This document shows, one piece after another, positions 46,104 to 57,977 of a DNA stretch of 64,000 bases. Source of the DNA: Pogonophryne albipinna (Eukaryota; Chordata; Actinopteri; Perciformes; Artedidraconidae); assembly GCA_028583405.1 (NCBI GenBank), contig CM053256.1, positions 17,832,195 through 17,896,194 of the forward strand, read 5' to 3'. Below the pieces are notes generated by a model, which ran no database searches, was not told the origin of the DNA, and worked only from the letters and a program-made list of their open reading frames with translations. Numbering within the stretch: the first letter of the stretch is position 1; each line of letters opens with the position of its first letter. The translations under genes and the position numbers were made by a program.

Positions 46104-46190
46104 TATTGTAATCTGCCCATTAGCTACAGTGTAGATATGTCAATGAAAAACGTAGATCACAGGCTCCTCCAACAGTGCAACATATATATA
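46104..46190 (+). repeat. dispersed repeat Z, copy 2
   Basis: Nearly identical to 43163-43245, including the AT tract at its right end. Confidence 0.85.
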
Positions 46191-46686
46191 TATTGTCAAA
46201 GAATAATTCTTCCTTACTCCTAAGATATTTAACCTTTTTGTGTGTTGACGTTTACGACCAACCCTGACTCGGTTATCTCCTGTAAGGAATGTGCTAATGC
46301 AGTCATACGTTGATATTTCTCAGTTTTATGACCGGTCAACTCTCGGTCACAGAGCCTAAAAGTCAGGCAGGTGAAGGTGATTGAGTATTTCCAGATGTTG
46401 GGGGATATCTGCAGTGTTCCCAGTGTTTACGCACCATCCCCCAATATGTGGATTAACTCTCTGTAAACTAGTTAAAAGGTGTATCGAGAGAGAGGCTGAT
46501 GAGATTTGACATGGCAACCCACCAGGGCAGTCAGAATCAAAAAGAAACAAAACAAACTAAAATAAAAGTCATATAACTCTAACATGTGTTTAACACTATG
46601 TCAAAAATATCTTAAAAAAAGACAAATAATATATCGAAAATAAAAAAAGGTAAATAGCATAGTGTACAAACGGTCATAGTATAGTA
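46191..46686. other. intergenic, no gene seen
   Basis: No exon or repeat that I can name. Confidence 0.5.
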
Positions 46687-47326
46687 CAGGGGTAGCCAAC
46701 ACGGTGCCCGCGGGCACTCAGTCGCCCGCAGGGGCAACGTGAGTCGCCAACGGGGCATGTTCTAAAAATAGCTCGCCAAGCAAATCCAAAATGTATAAAA
46801 TACACAAAACAAAAAAGGAAATGTAATCAAAAGAATCTACCCTATGCATAAAGGAAACCTAAATCATAGCGAACTCTATCTACAACTCTATATCTATCTA
46901 ACCTGTCTAAAGTGTTCATTAATGTGCATTGTCCCTCATCAAATAAACGATTAACACCCCTCCTCCCCCACCCCCACAATGAATATCGACCAATCACGTT
47001 CTTGCTTGATTTGCGGGACCAGCGTTGCAGTCGGGAAGAAAAGCTATGTGGCACCTCCCCGCTGATTTTCCTTCTGGCAGAATCTACACATCAGCCCCAT
47101 TGAACAGAGTCATGCAGCCTACACAGCACATGAGGGGCAGAGCTTTACTCTGTGTGTTGCAACTATATATTTATTGCACTAGACGCACACACACGCATGG
47201 CGTAATCTCCACTGGGGACAGGGGGGACATGTCCCCCGCTCTTTTCGAAAGAAGAGTAAAAGTAGCTCACAACTTGTTTTATTTTTTGAAAGTAGCTCTC
47301 ATCCTAAAAAAGGTTGGAGACCCCTG
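46687..47326. mobile_element. non-autonomous hAT element (CAGGGGT family)
   Basis: Starts CAGGGGTAGCCAACACGG and ends GGTTGGAGACCCCTG. The flanks GTATAGTA (46679-46686) and GTATAGTG (47327-47334) are an 8-bp duplication with one mismatch. The interior has a plus-strand scrap SCLICGTSVAVGKKSYV at about 47007-47055 (with CxxC), from a BED-type hAT transposase. Confidence 0.85.
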
Positions 47327-47380
47327 GTATAGTGTGTTGAAAATATAGAGAAAAAGAGGTAGAAGAATAATGTGTTGAAA

Positions 47381-47462
47381 TGGTTTTGAATAAACACATC
47401 AATATTTTAAAAAGTCAAATTGTATCAAGTGCATCAGACAACTCAAATTACTCCATTTGAAC
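47381..47462 (+). repeat. direct repeat D, copy 1
   Basis: TGGTTTTGAATAAACACATC to ACTCCATTTGAAC recurs at 52000-52081 with about a dozen differences; see that entry. Confidence 0.8.
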
Positions 47463-48030
47463 CATATTATAAATAAGAAAAGAATGGTCATAGTATATAG
47501 CAGGGCTATTTAATAGTTTTTGAATGGGGGCAGTTTATGAAGTGATCCAAAATAAGGGGTCAAGAAAAATATGCCTTGAAATATGAGCAATCATGTTAAT
47601 AGCTACAGATAAACACTACCAGTGTTGGGCAAGTTACTTCCAAAATGTAATATATTACATATTACTGTCTTTTAAAAGTAATAAGTTACATTACAATATT
47701 ACTGTCTCTGAAATGTAATGAGTTACACTACTTTTGAGTTACTTTTGAGTTACTTTCACCCAAAATAACCGCAAAAGAATGGCTAGGTATTTTAAATGCT
47801 AAAATGAAGTTTAGTGCAGCTCATTATACATCCAGTGAAGGGCGATGTGGTATAGCATAACAACTGTGTAGGCCATTAAGGCTACTAACAACTTGTATTA
47901 CACGGCTTAGTTGAATACTCGATTCTGATTGTAAATTCTTGACATGTGACACGTTGTTAATCCAGTACAGACCACTGTCAAGGACTAGGGATGTCCCGAT
48001 CACCTTTTTTTGCTCCCGATCCAATTCCGA

Positions 48031-48420
48031 TCATATGATTTTGACAATCTGCCGATACCGATTTTTCCCGATCCGATCTTTATGCAATGCATTAAGAGAA
48101 AATAACGTCTGGTCATCCAACGCGATGAATTCAGCTACCTTGGCTGTTATTTTTTTGTCTTTTTCACTGTTCTGGGGCAGTTTCTCTTTCCTTTTAAAAG
48201 TCTCTGAAAGTGTCGGTTGTTTCAGTGCCGTTACCTGAGTGGCCGCTGTGTACTCGTCGTGTTGTTGTTGGTGTTTGTTTATCAGGTGGCGTATTAGATT
48301 GGTCGTGTTGAACGTAGCTCTGTTCTTTCCACAACGCGGAACCTCCTTCTTGCAAACATTGCATCTGGCTGTTACACTGCCTTCGCTTTCAATTTTATAA
48401 TACTTCCAAACTCCTGACAT
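48031..48420 (-). pseudogene. hAT transposase N-terminus with BED zinc finger (ZBED4-like)
   Basis: 129 codons from ATG (48420) reading MSGVWKYYKIESEGSVTARC. C-x2-C is in ARCNVCKKEV and H-x4-H in IRHLINKHQQ, with ATQVTALKQPTLSETFKRKE following. The frame runs straight to the left end of element B, so the catalytic core is missing. The frame itself is intact. BED fingers of this type bind the transposon ends. Confidence 0.85.
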
Positions 48421-48903
48421 TTTCTCTGTCCCGACTCCCGAGTCACCAGCTGAACGTAGCCTCTTGTTAGCTTACTGCTACTATTAGACACTGCGCCCAC
48501 TCTGTTGCCAGATTTGAGAGAAATAAGCAACCAGGTCTATGAAAACAAGCCCAAAAGAAGCAACACATACATGATGTTGTGTAATTTTAAACCAAAACTA
48601 AGGCCTCAGGATGCAGGGATGCAAACTCATCAGGTATGAAAAAGGTGACAAGGATCCGAGCCCCCCGACCCCCCGGAATATCGGCTTTAACATTAGGAAT
48701 AACAGATGATGTTAGCAGTCAGAACAACTAAAGCAGCAGGTAATAATAACAGAAACGCCAAAGAGTCACATCTAATAGAAATATATAAAAGCATTTATTT
48801 GAAATTGTGTAGCAGTCAGTTTATAATTTTGGCAGCACTGTTGAGCATTTTGAAAATCTATTTTCATGCCTCTGTGCAAGGCTTAGTCTTTCTATCTGTA
48901 TAG

Positions 48904-49552
48904 CAACTGGTGTTAAGTAACTAAGTTCATAAACTCAAGTACTGCTTGGGTACAATTTTGAGATACTTGTACTTTATTTAAGTATTTCAATGGTTTGCTA
49001 CTTTGTTCTTCTTCTCCTCTACAGTTCAGAGGTAAATGGTGTACTTCTACTCCACTACATGTATTTAATACCTTTAGTTACTTTACAGATCTGGATGAAT
49101 GATGTGAAATCTAATCAAGTGTTGAATCAGACTTTAGTTCCACCTGGAGTAAATCCACAAGCTACCCTGCAGTATACAAAGTCATTCAAACTAGCTGCAC
49201 CTTTACCAGCTTTGAGAACACTTTCATGATCAATCATTATAAAACATATCATATATATTATTCTTAAATGGACCAATTTGCACAATGAATACTTTAACTG
49301 TATTTTGATGATAATACTTTTATACTTTGACTTGAGGAACATTTTGAATGCAGGACTTTTACTGTAACAGAGTATTCCTACACTACTTCTAGTACAAGAC
49401 CTGAGTACTTCTAATTTTACTCAAGTACAAGATCTGAGTACTTCTACTTTTACTCTAGTACAAGATCTGAGTACTTCTACTTTTACTCTAGTACAAAATC
49501 TGAGTACTTCTACTTTTACTCAAGTACAAGATCAATACTTATACCACCTCAG
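48904..49552 (+). mobile_element. hAT MITE C inside B
   Basis: Starts CAACTGGTGTTAAGTAACTA and ends ATACTTATACCACCTCAG, with the ACTTGTACTTTATTTAAGTA and ACTTCTACTCCACTACATG blocks of a very common fish MITE. Near its right end a TTTTACTC-AGTACAAGATCTGAGTACTTC unit of about 40 bp is repeated four times (about 49395-49530). Flanks CTGTATAG / TTTATAGC agree only in part. Confidence 0.75.
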
Positions 49553-51999
49553 TTTATAGCCTATGAAAAAAACTATTAGAAAACGAAGGCTAAAGCTAAC
49601 GTTAGCAGATAGTGACAATGTATGCTAGTTAGCTAGCTCAACGATAATATTGCGACAGAAACACTTTTCAGTGCACATCACGCTCTGCCGCTCCGACAGG
49701 GAGCTCTGCTCTGAACACCTGAACGGCCCGTTCTAACAGCTGTTCACCAGCGGTCCAGTCTGTGCCACAGTGACTCCGGACCGCACAGTTAATATTAACG
49801 AACGCACCCGGCCGTAGGTAATGTAGCTGCTACAGCTAGACCATCATCGCGGAGCAGCAGAGCCTTATTATACATCCATGAGCAGAGCCGACAGGCAGGA
49901 AGACTCGAGCATTCATTATAATATATAAAAAAAGAACACCATGCGTGTCATGACGGCACATAACAGCTCGCGGCCGCAGATTACTCCGGGTCCCAGACCC
50001 CCCCCATACGCCACAATTATTTTTATTGCAGATCTACATGAATCACACAAACGACCTATTTTGGATTCAAAACGGCGAATTTCGCCGAAAGGTGACAAGT
50101 TTGCATCCCTGAGGATGACTTTAAGACGTGAACATGGTCATTTTTGTTTTGTAACATTAAATAAAATAATTTTAAAAAGAAATAAAACAAAATATATAAA
50201 TTCCCGATCCCCGATTTTTTTCTCCCGATTCCGATCTTTTGAAAATCACGTTATTGACTCCGATCCCCGATCACGTGATCGGATCCGATCCCCGATCACG
50301 TGATCGGATCGGGACATTTCTATCAAGGACTATAATGAAGGTTGCTAAGGAGGATCCAGAAAGAGAAAGGAAAAGAGGTTAAAAGACGGAGCGCTGGACG
50401 TCAGATAAATCACCAGAAGAAGGCAGACAGGAAGTAAACACTAACAGGACACGGAATGGGCTCTGTAGTTTGTTTAGTATATGGCCATGTACAGGCCCGG
50501 TTCCAGAACAAAATGACTCAGGGTGCCTCTGAGATTACAGGGGGCGCAGCAGCAGTAGGTTTACATGAGCAATAGTGGCCGGCAACAGCAATGAAAAATA
50601 GCATTGATGGTCCCAATGAACAGATTATGGCATTTGTTATGTTTTGAAACCAAGCAAGTGAGAACATTTCAAGTGAGTTAAAAGTGCAATCCTGAAATAT
50701 CTCATCCAGTCCAAAGTGGACTGTGGCAAAGAAAAGCACAAAAGCTTCAAAACAGATAAAACAAATGAGAACATATTGTAAATCAAGGCAAATAGTATTT
50801 GAACCAGCTCATGGTTTGAAATGGCAAACATTGAAAAGCAAATGTATTATTAAAACCATGAACTAAATCATCACCTAGGTCCCATCATATACTCTGGGAA
50901 GAGAATATTTACTGTGCTTGAAAACTGGTATCACATCATGTGACTTTGTGACCTGGAGAACATTTCAGCTGCAACATTAACTTGTTGATAAGCTTGGGAT
51001 ATGAGATCTTTTTGTAGCCATTCGTGGTGAAGGCATCTGTGCTATTGTATGCATTATGTTTGACCCAACATTTCTACAGGCATGGCAGAATATGGCACTA
51101 TTTTCACATGAATATTCTAGCCATTGTCTATTTGTATACCACGAGCTGCAACATGACCGCCTAACCCCACTGTACAGGCGGGTACTTGTTTAGATATACC
51201 TGGGCAGGCTCTGTTTTGCCGTGGTATCCTGGCAAAGACTGCTGCTCCGGGGGCGAGGGCGGCGAGTCAGGCGGGAGTAAGCTAGTGTCCACAACGGAGG
51301 GTAACGTGATGTCCCCATCCGACCTGTTGCTACTGTCTGCAGTAGATGCAGTGTTGCTGGCGTTTAGTGATGGTTGCTTTAACCATTTTCGTATAAATGA
51401 TTATCCACAGATGTATGTCACTTCTGTGGAAGCACTTTGGAAATGATGCACGCGCAGCGGAGCAGGTCACGCGCACCTGACACAATTTGTTGTTTGTATA
51501 TTTCGCTCCGTTCTCTTTTTTGAATAGAGGGTGCATAACATTCAACTGCCCCGAAGATCCCGACGTGAAGCCTGAAGGGTAAACACCAGGTTTACTAATC
51601 TACCCGCACAATTTGTCTCTGGTGTCGGAATGTCTCGCTATGTTAGTACATTCTTAAAAAACAAAACACCATTTCATTTCGGGTTAAAATGTGTTGCATT
51701 GTAATGGGTAATATATTACCCACATTTCATTAGTAATGCGTTACATTACTTCGTTACGGCACAAAGTAATATATTACTGTAACGCGTTACACCCAACACT
51801 GACTACAACAACATAGGAGTGCTTATATTGTATGTTGTAAAAGCATGACGCAAAAATCAGGGAACCATATGCCCAAGACATTCCTACATTTAGATGACAT
51901 GTTCAGAACTCAGTACATGTGAACCATTAACTAATTTAACCATCAACATCACAAGTGCACACACCAGTGCAAACAAAATAAACAGGCTTGTATGCATAA

Positions 52000-52081
52000 T
52001 GGTTTTGAATAAAAACATCAGAATAAAAAAAAAAGTCAAACTATAAAGTGCATCAGACAACTTAAATTACTCCATTTGAAC
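52000..52081 (+). repeat. direct repeat D, copy 2
   Basis: Matches 47381-47462 and ends exactly where DIRS-related sequence begins. Confidence 0.8.
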
Positions 52082-52084
52082 TAT

Positions 52085-53780
52085 CAGCAAATAGTACCAC
52101 GGAGCCCCGACGCTACCAGAATGACTGCCAGACGTTCTCGCCTCACTCTCCCCAGGAGAGGGAGAATGAGACGTAGCGGTAGAAAGGCGTATAGCAGCTT
52201 CCTTGGCCATGGCTCGTGTGCAAACGCATCCACCCCTAAAGGCAGGTCGTCGCTCAGATTCGAACAGATCCACTTCCGCTCTCCCGAACTGGGCCCAGAT
52301 CTGCTTCACCACCTCTGGGTGAAGCGTCCATTCGCCTGGCAGGGGGCCGCCCCTCAACATGAGGTCGGCCTCCCTGTTCTCCAGTCCCGGGATATGGAGG
52401 GCTCTCAGAGATAACACCACCTCTGATGCCCACAACCACAGCCTCTCCGCTGTGGCCAACAAGGCGGCGGAGCGGACTCCGCCCTGCCTGTTGATATAAG
52501 CCACTGTGGTGCTGTTGTCGCTCCTGACCATTACATGTCTCCCTTGAATTAGGGGCATGAAATGCTGGAGGACTAATGGCGCGTTTCCACTGCAGCGGGT
52601 AGCTCGCTTTAAGCGTGCCGAGCCGTGCGGGGCCCGTTTTTGGTTGCGTTTCCACTTGGCCTAGTTTTGGCCTGGGGCTACTTTTTCACCTTTTTTCTGG
52701 CCCGACTAAATCGTGGTTCTAGGGCCAGGAACAACCAGGCTGAGTCGGGCTGAGTATGCTAAACTAGAGAGAGAATCGCTGGCATGGGGGCTACAACTAC
52801 AACAAGATGAACATATTTGACCGTGATTTAATTGTAATACACGTTTCAAAATGATGCCGAAGTAACAACATACTGATACCGGTTAGTAAAAACCATGAAT
52901 TAATGCTTTGACAAGTCTGCAGACAGACGGCAGGCCAAAAACCCTTTTAAAATGCGTGCTTTCTAAATGGAGCTTGGCTAAGCTAACGTTATATATGCTC
53001 CGACCGTCCACACTCACAACAACGGCCTATACAGACATAAATAAACCAGCGACTGTATTCGCCATGACACAGGCAGTCTGTGGTTTGTACTTGTTTAACT
53101 TTTGTCTAGTTTCTGAACAGATAAGAAGAGCTGTGAGCTCTGAGTGCTAAGAGCTAACGGCTGTGTTGTTTTTTTGGGGCTCTCATTGAAGATGACGTCA
53201 CGGCTCCGCCTACACTGCGTTACTATAGTAACTACCCCAGTTCCTAAACTGTAATGGAAGCGCAGCATTAAAGTGAGCCGGGCCTAATAAAGCCTAACCA
53301 AACCGAGCGAGGCCGAGCGAGGCCTGCAGTGGAAACGCGCCATAACACTACCGCCCGTAGCTCTAGGAGGTTGCTGTGTCTTGTTTCCGTTAGAGACCAG
53401 CGCCCACCTATAGCCCTCTTCAGGCAGGTCCCTCCCCATCCTGTTCCCGTGAACACTGTGATGTAGGAGGTTACCCGTCCCAGTGGAGACCCCCTCCGGA
53501 GGCGCCCGGGAGACCCCCAGAACCGGAGGTTGCCCTCCACTGAGGGGGGGATGGTCACCAGCCGCCGTTTGTGCCTCTTGGGATCCAAACGCAGGCTGGA
53601 GAACCACCTCTGCAGGCGGCGCATATGCAGTAACCCCAGCGGAACCACAATGTGAGCAGCCGTCATGAGACTCAAAGTCTGCATGACAGTTGTCACTGTC
53701 GCCCCCTGTCGCAGTCTGTGAACCGCTCGGAGAAGGGACGCACTTCTGCTCCCTGACAGGGTGGCACATAGCCTGTTGGT
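52085..53780 (-). pseudogene. DIRS reverse transcriptase / RNase H
   Basis: In coding order: RT thumb region LRQGATVTTVMQTLSLMTAA, then VVPLGLLHMRRLQRWFSSL and RHSNLLELRAVV (to about 53346). The Harbinger insertion follows, then RNase H with HVMVRSDNSTTVAYINRQGG and LHIPGLENREADLM, then RGGPLPGEWTLHPEVVKQIW (about 52330). A frameshift follows DLFESERR near 52235; the next segment (PLGVDAFAHEPW, then LLYAFLPLRLILPLLGRV) is in another frame and ends at 52085. The RT palm is not recognisable upstream. The copy is inactive. Confidence 0.85.
52577..53342. mobile_element. PIF/Harbinger-type MITE in DIRS
   Basis: Perfect 19-bp terminal inverted repeats TGGCGCGTTTCCACTGCAG, flanked by TAA on both sides (52574-52576, 53343-53345), the 3-bp duplication expected for Harbinger. 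Removing it with one TAA leaves the DIRS frame continuous. 766 bp, no transposase. Confidence 0.95.
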
Positions 53781-54787
53781 GAGGTATTGGGTGTGCTTTT
53801 TTTTCAATTTTTTCAACCGCGCTCCACCATAATGCTGTTTTTATCACTACGGTAAACAGCATTTAATCGGAGTCTTTATAGGCGTAGTGTGTTCTACTGA
53901 GGTCCCTGAACGCACCGTCACGCGCTCTTGTGTGAGTGCGGGCTCCGCCATAATGCAGCCTTTACCACTATGGAAAACTGCATTAATTGGAGTCTTTGCT
54001 CTAGGCGTAGTGTGTTCTCTGACAGCAATACGCCGGCCATAATGTCCCTGTACCCGCATAGCGCTCTCCTTTAGATAGCACTCCCTGCGGTTCATCCCTC
54101 TCATCTGCGCATGCCCACTAGCCACCTCCTTTACAGGAGCTACAGCTGGGGCAGCGAATGGGGAATTTGTACGGTTAACATTGTGTGTAAGTGTAGGCTT
54201 TGTGGAAACAAAAGACACTCAGATTTGGATACAGATCAACCTCATTCTTATTAGAAAACGTATTGATCTGTGCATTATACAGGGAGGAGGCGAGATTCGC
54301 CCTCTCGTCACGGGCGGAGAGATTTTCTCCCCGCGCCAGTCAGATCCGTGAAGACGGGCAGCCCGTCCCCGTGAGTGCCGGCACGCCGGTTCCACGGGGT
54401 GGGCCGAAGAGGTGGAAGGCGCCGCAAGCACGAGATCTCCGTGCCGGCACCTCTCCCTTCGTCTCACCGCGTTCCCTCGTCTGCAGAAAAGCCTGTGGAG
54501 GAGCGTGCGCTGCGGTGACTCTTCTCTCTACTGAGGTCTTTGAACACACCGCGGCCCGCCTTCAGGGGAGGGGGGCCGCGCGCGCCGTCACAATGCCGTC
54601 TCTTCGAAACGGACATTATGGGAAAAAGTGGAATTGTGGAGAGAGATTACTCTTACTCTGGGATAAATGCACGTTTCCCACACACACATCACTCTAGAAC
54701 TAGAGTTTACAAACGTAAACCACCGTTCCCCTGCGGAGGTCCCTGAACGCACCGCGGCCACTCTCACGAAGGCTGCGCGCCCACATA

Positions 54788-55540
54788 CACTGGACAAAAA
54801 TATAAACGCAACACTTTTGTTTTTGCTCCCATTTTTCATGAGATGAACTCAAAGATCTAAAACATTTTCTATATACACAAAATAACCATTTATCTCAAAT
54901 ATTGTTCACAAATCTGAAAAAATCTGTGATTGTGATCACTTCTCCTTTGCCGAGATAATCCATCCCACCTCACAGGTGTGGCATATCAAGATGCTGATTA
55001 GACAGCATGATTATTGCACAGGTGTGCCTTAGGCTGGCCACAATAAAAGGCCACTCTGAAACGTGCAGTTTTGCTTTATTGGGGGGGGTCTGGGGGGGTC
55101 CGAAAACCAGTCAGTATCTGGTGTGAGGGGTAGGGTTAGGGTAATGTTGTGAATCGAGTGGCCTGTGTTCGTCGTCCATAACATACGCCTGCCCATACCA
55201 TAACCCCACCACCACCATGGGCCACTAGATTCACAACATAACCCTAACCCTACCCCTCACACCAGATACTGATACTGGTTTTCGGACCCCCCCAGTAAAG
55301 CAAAAATGCACGTTTCAGAGTGGCCTTTTATTGTGGCCATTCTAAGGCACACCTGTGAGGTGGGATGGATTATCTCGGCAAAGGAGAAGTGCTCACTATC
55401 ACAGATTTTTTCAGATTTGTGAACAATATTTGAGAGAAATGGTTATTTTGTGTATATAGAAAATGTTTTAGATCTTTGAGTTAATCTCATGAAAAATGGG
55501 AGCAAAAACAAAAGTGTTGCGTTTATATTTTAGTTCAGTG
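54788..55540. mobile_element. Tc1/mariner-like palindromic element
   Basis: Starts CACTGGACAAAAATATAAAC and ends GTTTATATTTTAGTTCAGTG, with TA on each side (54786-54787, 55541-55542). The two arms of about 360 bp are inverted copies almost to the centre (about 55160-55215), so the whole 753-bp element can fold back. Each arm has a GGTTAGGG/CCCTAACC block. No transposase. Confidence 0.95.
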
Positions 55541-56540
55541 TATTAACGCTGTATTTTCCATTCAACGGTGAAATGCATTAATCGGAGCTATTATACCAGG
55601 CAAGGTGTGTTTTCTGACAACAGCACGCCGGCAATAGCGTCTCTTGAACCCGCACAGTGCTTTGACAGCACACGGTTTATTCCACTCACGTGCACACGCC
55701 CACCTGCTGGCTCCCTATACTGGGGTTTACAGCGGGGGCGGGGAGTGTAGGACAGTGTTTCTTCCACTGGGGATGGGCAAGAATCAGCCACGCTGCGATT
55801 ACTCCTTATCCCGTGAGCAAGGAGATCGATCCATAGAGCCCTTCCGTAAAGACGGGGGCTCCCAGGAGATCAACACAGTCCTCTTTGGAAAAATGCCATG
55901 CGACGTGATATCCCAGGGACATCACAAGGCGGGCAGCGGCCTGTGATGAAGTAGGGTCGACCCTATATCATGTGAAGCCACCGAGCACCGGTCCCCGGGG
56001 GAACCGGGCCTGGGGCAAGGCTCGTGGACCAAGCTACTTATTCAGCCTTGCGGCCCAATAATCGCTCTGACCTGGTGAGGCGGGGGCATCTCTAGCAATG
56101 AGCGAGTAGCCCACACACCCGCCGCCATGATCATCATCCAGGGAGAGTACAGCCCTGGGCGGTGGACTTCCATGGACGCCGGACTCGGAAGGAATGGCGA
56201 ACGTGAAATGGCACCGCCTCGGCCACATCCTGGTCCCCCAAACACTCGAAGCAGAGGTGGTGGGGATCGGCTCCCGCTATCTTTCTTTCTATTTCTTCCT
56301 TTCTCTCAAAAAATACGTCTCGGACTCAGTGCTAGGCTATCACCTCCGCTCGCTGAAGAGTAAAGGATGATGGTCAGGAGGCGGGGCCTCCTTTTATACG
56401 GAAGTGAGATGCGCACGCATTCAGGTAGGCCCGCCCCGGGGCCGGCTATGTCTATAGAAATCTCAGTAGGTGAATGCTTGCATGATAAGGTAGTACCCAT
56501 AGAGTCCAGTAGAGAGCGGAGCCTGTGAGAGATATAACTA

Positions 56541-56766
56541 GTCCTTGAAATCTTACAACAACGAGTAGGCAAGCCAGCTTAAGAAAACTGAGCTTGTGCC
56601 CTAAGAGTGAGAACATGTCTTTGAAAATGTTGCAAGATGTTCATGTCACTAGATAACATTTTAACTGTAAAGATAAAGAATTTGGGTTATTTGGGTTAGT
56701 TAGTTGGGTTTGTTTGGTTTTGGGAACTCAATGTTCAAGTCACAAACAGCGGTGAAGGCAGGAAAA
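56541..56766. other. spacer
   Basis: Between the DIRS end and the last SAMD3-like exon; TTTGGGTTATTTGGGTTAGTTAGTTGGG at about 56688 is a short degenerate repeat. Confidence 0.5.
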
Positions 56767-57129
56767 TTAGATGGGGATATCTTGTAAATCCATTAGGACA
56801 ATTTTCCAATGCTCACTTAGATTAAGAGCTTTGTTTTCAAACTCCTGACCCGCTGGGAGCAATTGGTGGAAAGTCCCATGAAGCTGAACAGTCTCAAAAG
56901 TGTACTTGTGTTCTTTTGGAAACTCAATGTTCAGGGCATAGAGTAGACCAAAAAGGTATACAAATGCAGTTGGGATGTCTGGTAGATCCGAGTGTACAAT
57001 TGTCTCTTCCAACACAACAGCAATACTGTGGACCATTTGAGACAGGGTAGGTCCACCATCATCTACGAGAACAGTGAGGACTCCCATCTTGACACCAGCA
57101 GTCTGCTTTTCTTCCGGATTAGTGTCCTG
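56767..57129 (-). pseudogene. SAMD3-like C-terminal exon
   Basis: After an acceptor CTTTCTACATCCAG the frame reads DTNPEEKQTAGVKMGVLTVL, then IAVVLEETIVHSDLPDIPTA and VYLFGLLYALNIEFPKEHKY, to a stop at 56767. The LFGLLYALN-x-x-P-K motif is what I remember from the C-terminus of fish sterile alpha motif domain-containing 3-like proteins, a group with many copies in fish and unclear function. This exon is undamaged by itself. It follows in order the exons at 57978-58073 and 58693-62728 of the same strand; damage there makes the locus a likely pseudogene. Confidence 0.6.
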
Positions 57130-57977
57130 GATGTAGAAAGCAGATAAGCACTTCTTATTTACCAAATAAGGATAATATATAACTGCAAATAAAACACTGG
57201 TTTGATTGCTCAGCAATGACACAATAATTACTGTGAAAATGTTAACTGTTCTTGTGTCGTCTTACGTGCACGTATCTCTTGTGCACTTTGACTGTCAGCT
57301 AAACACCTTCCACCATCAAGGACTAGAGACCGTAGATGTCATTTAATCGCTTTTAATCATGAAGAAAGGGTGAAACTAATAAATAAACACAATACAAGAA
57401 GTACATAAATATGCGGAAGAATATTTACACACATTATACATTGAATCAACACCAAAGAACATACACACACGCGTGGCTGTAGCACAAAATTATGGCTGTA
57501 GCTAATTGTAGTTCTACAGAGGAGTTTACAACACACATTAACTATCATCTCAGAACTAGTCTCTATAAACATATTCATTGGAAATGAAAGAACACTACGT
57601 TTATACCAATAATGCGACCAAAGGCACGGAACGTCAAGGATTAGGGCAGATTGTGGTCACCAAAAAAACATGTGGCTGTCCTATTCCCATGCAGCTTCCT
57701 TATGCACTAGGTCACATGGTACATATTTTACACATTACGACTACCGCCAGCAGGGGGAGACAAATCCAACAAATGAACAACAATGACAGACAAGGACAGA
57801 ACAGTTATGTTGTACAACTAGTTCACTAGTAGTTATGTAGCAGGTCTAGTATTTATCCTGAGAATCGGGCTTCATCTTCAAAACAGTTTTATCTATGATT
57901 ATAGGAAAACGTAATAACTGCACTTATATGACATTAAATGTAGACTTATGATTAATGGACAACCATACTGTACACAC
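57130..57977. other. intron of the SAMD3-like locus
   Basis: No coding or repeat feature identified. Confidence 0.5.

Larger units (their letters stand above)
47986..50322 (-). mobile_element. hAT element B inside A
   Basis: Starts TAGGGATGTCCCGATC and ends GATCGGGACATTTCTA, with many CCGATC motifs near both ends. The flanks are a perfect 8-bp duplication TCAAGGAC (47978-47985, 50323-50330). Confidence 0.95.
47620..51801. mobile_element. hAT element A (outermost of a three-level nest)
   Basis: Termini CAGTGTTGGGCAAGTTAC and GTAACGCGTTACACCCAACACTG with GTAATATATTAC-type subterminal motifs. ACTAC occurs next to both ends (47615-47619, 51802-51806), but a full 8-bp duplication cannot be seen. 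Without the inner element it is about 1.8 kb and holds no transposase frame. Confidence 0.8.
52082..56540 (-). mobile_element. DIRS-type retrotransposon, damaged and interrupted
   Basis: The minus strand carries reverse transcriptase and RNase H of the DIRS group. Upstream in its own sense (53,820-56,540) is a GC-rich region with imperfect repeats built on AATGCATTAATCGGAGTC and GGTCCCTGAACGCACCG. It ends near 56,370-56,540 in sequence (AGGCGGGGCCTCCTTTTATA, GTAGTACCCATAGAGTCCAG) that I associate with DIRS termini. The tyrosine recombinase was not found. PIF/Harbinger (52577-53342) and Tc1-like (54788-55540) elements have inserted. Confidence 0.8.

Noticed and set aside
55120..55260. TTAGGG-like runs as an interstitial telomere
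   Set aside because: Only one to two imperfect units occur per arm, and they are part of the Tc1-like palindrome.
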